Assembly: GCA_963750915.1 (NCBI GenBank)
Contig: CAVVSF010000004.1
Coordinates: 1-64,000, forward strand
Origin: DATBJJ01 sp963750915
GTDB lineage: Bacteria > Acidobacteriota > Vicinamibacteria > Vicinamibacterales > 2-12-FULL-66-21
DNA length: 64,000 bases
Direction: 5' to 3'
Shown: positions 58,264-64,000 of the stretch, piece by piece
How the letters are laid out: the number at the start of each line of letters is the position of its first letter
Position numbering within the stretch: the stretch's first letter is position 1
Program-made: the position numbers and the translations under genes
Notes under the pieces: generated by a model
The model's database searches: none
What the model saw: only the letters and a program-made list of their open reading frames with translations
Told to the model about the DNA's origin: nothing

Positions 58264-59619
58264 ATGTCAGCACTTGCCGCGTCGCTTCTCGAAAAGATCA
58301 AGACCCGCCGGGCCCGGACCGGGGTCGTCGGCCTCGGCTACGTCGGTCTGCCGCTCGCAGTCGAGCTCGGAAAGGCGGGTTTCCACGCCTCCGGGATCGA
58401 CCTCGATGCCCGCAAGATCCAGGCGATCCAGGAAGGCCGCTCGTACATTCCTGACGTCGCCACGGCGGACGTCAAGGCGCTGCGCGACGCCGGCAAGCTC
58501 GATGCGACGACCGACTTCGCGGTCGTCCGCGAGCTCGACACGATCAACATCTGCGTCCCGACACCGCTGCGGAAGACGAAGGACCCGGACATGTCCTACA
58601 TCGTCTCGGCGGTCGAAGCGATTGCCAAGTACCTGCACCCCGGGATTCTCGTCTGCCTCGAGTCGACGACCTATCCCGGTACCACCGACGAGGTGGTGCA
58701 GCCTCTGCTCGAAGCGACAGGCCTCAAGGCCGGCAAGGACTTCTTCCTCGCGTTCTCGCCCGAGCGCGTCGACCCGGGCAACCCGACCTTCCAGACCCAC
58801 AACGTGCCGAAGGTCGTCGGCGGCCTGACGCCGCAATGCGTCGAGCTCGCCAGCGCCCTTTACGGCTCGGCGATCGAGACCATCGTGCCGGTCAGCTCGA
58901 CGCGCGTCGCCGAGATGGTCAAGCTGCTGGAGAACACGTTCCGCGCCGTCAACATCGGCCTCGTCAACGAACTGGCGCTGATGTGCGACCGGATGAACAT
59001 CGACGTCTGGGAAGTGGTCGACGCCGCCAAGACGAAGCCGTTCGGCTTCATGGCGTTCTATCCCGGCCCGGGCCTCGGCGGCCACTGCATCCCCATCGAC
59101 CCGTTCTACCTGTCGTGGAAGGCCAAGCAGAGCGGCTTCGATCCGCGCTTCATCGAGCTCGCCGGCCACATCAACGGCGGCATGCCGCACTACGTCGTCG
59201 ACAAGGTGGCGGAGGCACTGAACACCAAGCGCAAGGCGATCAACGGCTCGAAGATCCTGATTGCCGGCGTCGCCTACAAGCGCGACATCGACGACATGCG
59301 CGAGTCGCCGGCGCTCGACGTGATGGGGCTGCTGCACGGCCGCGGGGCGCAGGTGTCGTACATCGACCCGTACGTCCCCGAGGTGCACGGCCGCGAGTGG
59401 AGCGGACGCTTCGACATCAAGGCGGTCGAGGTCGGCCGCGGCGGTTTCGGCGCCTACGACTGCGTCGTCGTCATCACCGACCACAAGTCGTTCGACTACG
59501 ACGCGATGGTGGCGGAAGCGGACCTGGTAGTGGATACCCGCAACGCGATCAAGCGCGCGGCAGACAACGTCTTCAGGCTCGGGGCGCCGCGTCCGGAGGG
59601 TGAGAAGGCGCTGGCGTAG
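58264..59619 (+). CDS. Nucleotide-sugar dehydrogenase (UDP-ManNAc/GlcNAc dehydrogenase type)
   Basis: A 451-residue protein starting at ATG 58264 (AGGAG nine bases upstream). The NAD-binding motif is VVGLGYVGLPLAVELGKAG; the catalytic Cys is in GPGLGGHCIPIDPFYL; the C-terminal domain has VAYKRDIDDMRESPAL, typical of the WecC/TviB branch that makes uronic acid sugars for surface polysaccharides. Substrate branch not certain. It overlaps the next minus-strand gene by 47 bases. Confidence 0.92.
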   Translation: MSALAASLLEKIKTRRARTGVVGLGYVGLPLAVELGKAGFHASGIDLDARKIQAIQEGRSYIPDVATADVKALRDAGKLDATTDFAVVRELDTINICVPTPLRKTKDPDMSYIVSAVEAIAKYLHPGILVCLESTTYPGTTDEVVQPLLEATGLKAGKDFFLAFSPERVDPGNPTFQTHNVPKVVGGLTPQCVELASALYGSAIETIVPVSSTRVAEMVKLLENTFRAVNIGLVNELALMCDRMNIDVWEVVDAAKTKPFGFMAFYPGPGLGGHCIPIDPFYLSWKAKQSGFDPRFIELAGHINGGMPHYVVDKVAEALNTKRKAINGSKILIAGVAYKRDIDDMRESPALDVMGLLHGRGAQVSYIDPYVPEVHGREWSGRFDIKAVEVGRGGFGAYDCVVVITDHKSFDYDAMVAEADLVVDTRNAIKRAADNVFRLGAPRPEGEKALA

Positions 59620-60268
59620 CGCCGCCGCCGAGACCGAGGAAGCGGGCGGTCTCGCGCCAGATGTACTCGAGGCTGGCGAGCAACTGGTGATCGTCGTCGA
59701 GCAGGCGCAGGTCGACGCCCGGCCTCGCCTTCGCCCAGCGCTCAACCATCCCAGCGTCGACCGCGGCATCCTGCCGCCCCTGGAAGATCAGCGTCGGCTG
59801 CGGCAGCCGTGCCGACATGGCGTCGTAGCGGTGGGCGTCCTCGAAAAGGGCGTAGCGGACCGGAACCATGCGGCCGAAGCCGTAATGGAAGACGTTGAGT
59901 TCGCCGGTGCGCCGCCATTCGTCGATGCCGCGGTCGCCGAGATCGCGCAGGCGATGACCGCTGAAATCCAGCGCCGGCGCGAGCAGCACCAGCCGATCGA
60001 CCTTCCCCGACTGTCGCAGCGCGACCTGCACCGCCACGAACGCCCCGAGGCTCGACCCGATCAGGACGACCGGCCGCTTCCCCGTCGCCGGCAATTCCGC
60101 CTCGACCTGCTCGATCATCCGCGTGATCGTCAGCGACGAAAAGTCCGGCAGGTTGAAATCTGGCGTCCGCTGCACGATGCCGTGCTCGGCGAAGCGCGCC
60201 TTGAACCACGTCGCCTTCGACGAACCGGCGGACGACGCGAAGCCGTGCAGGTAGATGACGTCGATCAC
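59573..60268 (-). CDS. YqiA-type alpha/beta hydrolase
   Basis: A 231-residue protein read from GTG 60268. The nucleophile elbow is GSSLGAF with HGFASSAGSSKATWF near the start, as in YqiA/UPF0227 esterases. A catalytic His probably lies in DDDHQLLASLE. Substrate unknown, probably a short acyl ester. It lies 9 bases after the SET gene stop on the same strand and ends inside the dehydrogenase gene. Confidence 0.82.
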   Translation of the reverse strand: MIDVIYLHGFASSAGSSKATWFKARFAEHGIVQRTPDFNLPDFSSLTITRMIEQVEAELPATGKRPVVLIGSSLGAFVAVQVALRQSGKVDRLVLLAPALDFSGHRLRDLGDRGIDEWRRTGELNVFHYGFGRMVPVRYALFEDAHRYDAMSARLPQPTLIFQGRQDAAVDAGMVERWAKARPGVDLRLLDDDHQLLASLEYIWRETARFLGLGGGATPAPSHPPDAAPRA

Positions 60269-60277
60269 GGCCGGCGC

Positions 60278-60670
60278 TCACAGCATGACCGTGCAGCCGG
60301 GGCGGCACCGGCAGCGCACGCTGCCGGCACCGTCGGTGCAGTAGTCGTAGGTCAGCTCTTCACCGCGGCGGATGTTGCGGGCGGCGCGGATCCAGATGGT
60401 GTCGCCGATGACCTGGGTGTAGCAGTTCGGAGTGCAGGAGTGGTTGATGTAGCGGGCGACGTTGCCGCCGACCGCGGCATCACGGGCGTAAAGGCGGTTG
60501 AGCTTGAAGCACCAGATGTGGCCGGACTTCAGGTAGCGGACCTCGCGCTTGAGGCTCTCGCGATTGGGGATCTTCTCGCCGGCATAGTCCACGATCCGAG
60601 TGTTCTTGTTGATGGCCAGGGTGGCGAACACGCCCCACCCTTCTATCTTCGATCGACGCTTCTCAATCAT
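60278..60670 (-). CDS. SET-domain protein
   Basis: A 130-residue single SET domain. The start is KIEGWGVFATLAI, the catalytic region ARYINHSCTPNC, then GEELTYDYC and a post-SET CRCRPGC. These motifs bind S-adenosylmethionine and a target lysine. Bacterial SET proteins of this size can methylate bacterial proteins or, in some host-associated species, host histones; here the target is unknown. It starts at ATG 60670. Confidence 0.85.
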   Translation of the reverse strand: MIEKRRSKIEGWGVFATLAINKNTRIVDYAGEKIPNRESLKREVRYLKSGHIWCFKLNRLYARDAAVGGNVARYINHSCTPNCYTQVIGDTIWIRAARNIRRGEELTYDYCTDGAGSVRCRCRPGCTVML

Positions 60671-60819
60671 CGTGGTGTTTCATTACACCATAGCCTGATT
60701 GGCCTTTGTCGTGCATCGGGGGGGCAATGCAACCCGCACGGCCGACCTTCCCGTCTAAGCCCCAGACAATACCGATGACGACCGCCACGGTCGCGGTCCG
60801 GTTTCAAGGAGCTCAGTCC

Positions 60820-61644
60820 ATGATCACCCGCACCTTCACCGCCGTCGCGTTCGCCGCGTGCCTGATCGTGTCCGGCGCCGGCGCGCTTGCCGCCGCCGGC
60901 CGCGTCGAGGCGCCGCAAGCCGCGCAAACCCCGCAAGCCCCGCACAGCTGGAAGGGGACGATTGCCCAGGGCGGCGTCCTCGAGATCAAGGGCGTGAACG
61001 GCGACATCAAGGCGGCGCCGGCGAGCGGCGGCGAAGTCGAAGTCGCCGCCGTCATGCGCGGGCGGCGCAGCAACCCCGCCGACGTCCGGCTCGACATCGT
61101 CCAGCACGGCGACGGCGTGACGATCTGCGCCGTGTATCCCAGCCCCGACGGCGAAGCCAACTCCTGCCAGCCTGGCAACGGCGGCCGGATGAACGTCCGC
61201 GATAACGACGTCACCGTGACGTTCACCGTCCACGTCCCGGCCGGCGTGCGCTTCGCGGGACGAACGGTGAACGGCGGGATCACGGCCGAGGCGCTCTCGT
61301 CGCCGCTCTCGGCTGAGACCGTCAACGGTGACATCACCTTTGCGACCTCGTCGTACGGCGCGGCAAAGACGGTCAACGGACAGATCAACGGATCGATCGG
61401 CAGCGCCGACTGGAGCGAGGCGCTCACCTTCAAGTCGGTCAACGGCAGCGTCACGATCGCGCTTCCCGCTGATGCCGGCGCCGAGCTGCAGGCGACGACC
61501 GTCAACGGCAACATCTCGACTGACTTCCCCGTCAGCTCGAGCGGCGTCGTCAACAAGCGTCAGCTGCGCGGCACGATCGGCAGCGGCGGCCGCACCCTCG
61601 AGATCAGCACGGTGAACGGCAGCGTCACGCTGAAGCGCATGTAG
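60820..61644 (+). CDS. Secreted DUF4097-type adhesin-like protein
   Basis: A 274-residue exported protein. ATG 60820 has AAGGAG nine bases before it, and a signal peptide (AVAFAACLIVSGAGALAAAG) follows. The body is a beta-repeat with several TVNG or SVNGSV turns (KTVNGQING, FKSVNGSVT, TTVNGNIS, STVNGSVT), as in DUF4097 proteins that form a right-handed beta-helix. Function unknown; surface or envelope location inferred. Confidence 0.8.
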   Translation: MITRTFTAVAFAACLIVSGAGALAAAGRVEAPQAAQTPQAPHSWKGTIAQGGVLEIKGVNGDIKAAPASGGEVEVAAVMRGRRSNPADVRLDIVQHGDGVTICAVYPSPDGEANSCQPGNGGRMNVRDNDVTVTFTVHVPAGVRFAGRTVNGGITAEALSSPLSAETVNGDITFATSSYGAAKTVNGQINGSIGSADWSEALTFKSVNGSVTIALPADAGAELQATTVNGNISTDFPVSSSGVVNKRQLRGTIGSGGRTLEISTVNGSVTLKRM

Positions 61645-61652
61645 CCGCGTGA

Positions 61653-61658
61653 TATAGT
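61653..61658 (+). promoter_or_regulatory. -10 box (TATAGT) of a likely leaderless transcript
   Basis: TATAGT ends seven bases before ATG 61666, so transcription would start on the ATG. No ribosome site is seen. Confidence 0.55.
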
Positions 61659-61665
61659 TCACGAA

Positions 61666-62649
61666 ATGGAAGGCATTTTCACGGCCTGGGGCCGCATCCT
61701 CGCGGGTTACAAGCCATCGCTCTCGATCGAGATCACCCGCGAGTGTCCGCTGCGCTGCCCGGGGTGCTATGCCTACGGCGACGAACATCTCGGCGGCGGG
61801 GTCACGCTTCGGCAGGTCAGCGACTACAAGGGCCAGGAGCTGATCGACAACTTCTTCAAGCTCGTCGACGAGCACAAACCGCTGCACATTTCGATCGTCG
61901 GCGGAGAGCCGCTGGTCCGGTTCCGCGAGCTCAACGAGATCCTGCCGCGGCTCGCGGAGCGCGGCACCTACACGCAGCTCGTGACCAGCGCCGTCCGGCC
62001 CATCCCGAGCGAGTGGATCGGCCTGCGACGGCTGCAGATCGTCGTCTCGATCGACGGCCTCCAGCCGGAGCACGACGTGCGCCGCAAGCCGGCGACTTAC
62101 GACCGCATCCTCAAGCACATCGCCGGCCACCAGGTCACGGTCCACTGCACCATCACGCGGCAGCAGGTCCAGCGCGACGGCTACCTCGAGGAGTTCCTGA
62201 AGTTCTGGTCGGCGAACGAGAACGTCCGCACCATCTGGGTCAGCTTGTACACGCCGCAGATCGGTGAAGTCTCCGACGAGCAGCTGCGCCCGGAAGATCG
62301 CACGCGCGTCGTCGCCGACCTGATGCATCTCCGCCGCCTCTTCCCGAAGCTGCAGATGCCCGAGGGGATGATCAAGGTCTACCAGGATCCGCCGTCGAAC
62401 CCCGACGACTGCGTCTTCGCGCTGACGACGACGTGCGTCTCGGCGGATTTCAAGCGGCCGATTTCCCCCTGCCAGTTCGGCGGCAACCCGGACTGTTCAC
62501 AGTGCGGCTGCATCGCCTCGGCCGGGCTTGGCGCAATCGCGCGGCACCGCCTGCCGGGCGGCCTCAGGGTCGGCGCCATCTTCGAGAACTCGCTCAAGGT
62601 GGGCCGTAAGGTACGCGAGCTCAGGGCCAGCCCTACCGCCGCCAGCTGA
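61666..62649 (+). CDS. Radical SAM protein of unknown function (first of a pair)
   Basis: A 327-residue radical SAM protein. The cluster Cys are 27, 31 and 34 (CPLRCPGC), followed by the GGEPL motif (about 83-87). A C-terminal Cys group (CQFGGNPDCSQCGCIASAG, four Cys) may bind an auxiliary iron-sulfur cluster. The family is not recognised. A leaderless promoter precedes it, and a second radical SAM gene follows by 45 bases. Joint action on one substrate is plausible but unproven. Confidence 0.85.
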   Translation: MEGIFTAWGRILAGYKPSLSIEITRECPLRCPGCYAYGDEHLGGGVTLRQVSDYKGQELIDNFFKLVDEHKPLHISIVGGEPLVRFRELNEILPRLAERGTYTQLVTSAVRPIPSEWIGLRRLQIVVSIDGLQPEHDVRRKPATYDRILKHIAGHQVTVHCTITRQQVQRDGYLEEFLKFWSANENVRTIWVSLYTPQIGEVSDEQLRPEDRTRVVADLMHLRRLFPKLQMPEGMIKVYQDPPSNPDDCVFALTTTCVSADFKRPISPCQFGGNPDCSQCGCIASAGLGAIARHRLPGGLRVGAIFENSLKVGRKVRELRASPTAAS

Positions 62650-62678
62650 TCGGCGTGCGCGGCGGCCCGGCCTCCTGA

Positions 62679-62684
62679 TATAAT
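62679..62684 (+). promoter_or_regulatory. -10 box (TATAAT) of a likely leaderless transcript
   Basis: A perfect TATAAT ends ten bases before ATG 62695, inside the 45-bp gap between the two radical SAM genes. It allows the second gene to be expressed alone. An in-frame TTG directly before the ATG is a less likely start. Confidence 0.6.
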
Positions 62685-62694
62685 TCTTTATTTG

Positions 62695-63708
62695 ATGCGC
62701 TCTTACAGGAAGGTCAGCCGCAAGCTGCGATCGGTCCGGGAGTTCGCCCGCGGCCTCGCGAGCACCGACCATCCCCTCCTCGTCCACATCGTACCGATCC
62801 GGCGCTGCAACATCGATTGCGGCTACTGCAACGAATACGACAAGGTCTCGAAGCCGGTGCCACGCGAGGAGATGCTGGCGCGCATCGACAAGCTCGCGGC
62901 GCTCGGCACGTCGGTGGTCGCCTTCAGCGGCGGCGAACCGATGCTCCACCCTGACCTCGACGCCCTGATCGACCGCATCCGCTCGCACGGCATGCTGTCC
63001 GGGCTGATCACCAACGGTTACCTGCTCTCGCCCAAGCGGATCGAGGCGCTCAACGACGCCGGCCTCGACTACATGCAGATCAGCATCGACAACGTCGAGC
63101 CGGACGAGATCTCCAAGAAGAGCCTGCGACTGCTCGACAAGAAGCTGCAGTGGCTGGCCGAGCACGCGCATTTCGACATCAACATCAACTCGGTGGTCGG
63201 CGGCGGCATCAAGAGCCCCGAGGATGCGCGCACCATCAATCAGCGCGCCCGCGAGCTCGGCTTCTCGACCTCGATCGGCATCATCCACGACGGCTCCGGG
63301 CTGCTGAAGCCGCTCGGCGCCGCCGAGCGGGCGATCTTCGATGAGGTCTCGAATCTCATCAACAGCCGCAGGCAGGTCGCGCAGAACCTCTACTCCGGGA
63401 TTCGCAGCTTCCAGGTCAATCTCGCCGACGGCAAGCCGAACGAGTGGCAGTGCCGGGCCGGCGGCCGCTATCTCTACATCTGCGAGAACGGCCTCGTACA
63501 CTGGTGCTCGCAGCAGCGCGGCACTCCGGGCGTTCCTCTCGCCGGCTACTCGGTCGACGACATCAGGCGCGAGTTCCTGGCGCCGAAGTGGTGCGCGCCG
63601 CTGTGCACGATCGGATGCGTCCACCGCGTCTCGACCATGGACTACTGGCGCAAACCGCAGAAATCCGATGCCGGCGTCGCCGCCGGCCCGGTCAGCCAGG
63701 CCTCGTAG
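62695..63708 (+). CDS. Radical SAM protein of unknown function (second of a pair)
   Basis: A 337-residue radical SAM protein with cluster Cys 38, 42 and 45 (CNIDCGYC) and the motif SGGEPML. The C-terminal third contains CRAGGRYLYICENGLVHWC and WCAPLCTIGC, a SPASM-like arrangement for extra clusters. Not closely related by eye to the first protein. It ends 16 bases before yajQ. Confidence 0.85.
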   Translation: MRSYRKVSRKLRSVREFARGLASTDHPLLVHIVPIRRCNIDCGYCNEYDKVSKPVPREEMLARIDKLAALGTSVVAFSGGEPMLHPDLDALIDRIRSHGMLSGLITNGYLLSPKRIEALNDAGLDYMQISIDNVEPDEISKKSLRLLDKKLQWLAEHAHFDININSVVGGGIKSPEDARTINQRARELGFSTSIGIIHDGSGLLKPLGAAERAIFDEVSNLINSRRQVAQNLYSGIRSFQVNLADGKPNEWQCRAGGRYLYICENGLVHWCSQQRGTPGVPLAGYSVDDIRREFLAPKWCAPLCTIGCVHRVSTMDYWRKPQKSDAGVAAGPVSQAS

Positions 63709-63724
63709 CCCGCGAGCCTCCGCC

Positions 63725-64000
63725 ATGGCGACACCTCCATCCTTCGACATCACCTCCGGGGTCGACATCCAGGAAGTCGACAACGCCGTCAACCAGGCGC
63801 GCAAGGAAGTGGCGCAGCGCTACGACTTCAAGGGATCGCGGGCGGCGATCGAACTCAATCGCAACGAGAACACCATCGTCCTGACCGCCGACGACGACTT
63901 CAAGATGACGGCGCTGTGGGAGATCGTCCAGACCCGGCTGGTCCGCCGCGGCGTCCCGACCAAGAACCTGACGCCGGGCGAGATCGAGCGTGCCGCCAAC
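63725..64000 (+). CDS. yajQ: YajQ-family cyclic dinucleotide/RNA-binding protein (N-terminal part)
   Basis: The first 92 residues of a protein of about 160. FDITSGVDIQEVDNAVNQA and QRYDFKGSRAAIELNRNE are strongly characteristic of YajQ. Some members bind cyclic di-GMP and modulate transcription. The gene runs off the window. If the leader at 18924 does bind a cyclic dinucleotide, this would be a second link to such signalling in the window. Confidence 0.95.
   Translation, partial: MATPPSFDITSGVDIQEVDNAVNQARKEVAQRYDFKGSRAAIELNRNENTIVLTADDDFKMTALWEIVQTRLVRRGVPTKNLTPGEIERAAN

Overview
The window is high-GC bacterial chromosome with densely packed, mostly minus-strand genes. Housekeeping genes (uvrB, mutL, recO, era, ybeY, aspS, hisS, glyQS, greA) mix with genes typical of Acidobacteriota: a secreted VWFA-domain protein, an ECF sigma/anti-sigma pair followed by a secreted protein, and a Tes-like radical SAM enzyme. 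I infer an Acidobacteriota genome, probably Vicinamibacteria-like. This rests on gene content only; no search was run. No rRNA, CRISPR array, integrase or transposase was seen.

Layout. 1-3200: end of upp, a citryl-CoA-lyase-like gene, a 39-bp tandem repeat, a spermidine-synthase-like protein, a zinc-finger miniprotein, tRNA-Val(CAC) and a broken small secreted protein. 3200-8811: ytxG/ytxH-like pair, then mlaD-mlaF-mlaE and uvrB as one minus-strand unit. 8950-18030: VWFA protein, DHH phosphoesterase, FAD monooxygenase, a Cys/Met PLP enzyme, a patatin-like membrane protein, greA, SpoU methyltransferase and rarA. 18029-22700: an anchored trypsin-like protein with a structured leader that may be a GEMM-type riboswitch, flotillin/NfeD, and a DUF2264 protein. 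22731-34034: ClpX-type zinc finger, mutL, corA, ppdK, glyS, glyQ, recO, mgtE. 34170-43475: secreted protein, anti-sigma and sigma genes, then era, corC-like, ybeY, phoH, aspS and hisS. 43560-51533: transporter-like/spermidine-synthase fusion, an M20 hydrolase, moaA, an HtrA-like protease and galK. 51681-55431: Tes-like radical SAM protein and msrQ/msrP. 55581-64000: degenerate histidine kinase, NtrC-type regulator, nucleotide-sugar dehydrogenase, YqiA-like hydrolase, SET protein, DUF4097 protein, two radical SAM genes and the start of yajQ.

Two features cut across the window. First, eight genes are interrupted by single-base shifts, including the normally indispensable glyQ and the core repair gene uvrB. 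Removing or adding one base restores normal family lengths, so assembly indels are the simplest explanation, although the six insertions share an odd pattern. Second, several intergenic spaces hold arrays of 7-bp units arranged as large inverted repeats, and several genes carry a -10 hexamer only 5 to 12 bases before the ATG, suggesting leaderless transcripts.

The strongest candidates for new biology are the Tes-like enzyme (possible membrane-spanning lipid synthesis), the structured leader before the anchored protease, the heptamer arrays, and the paired leaderless radical SAM genes.
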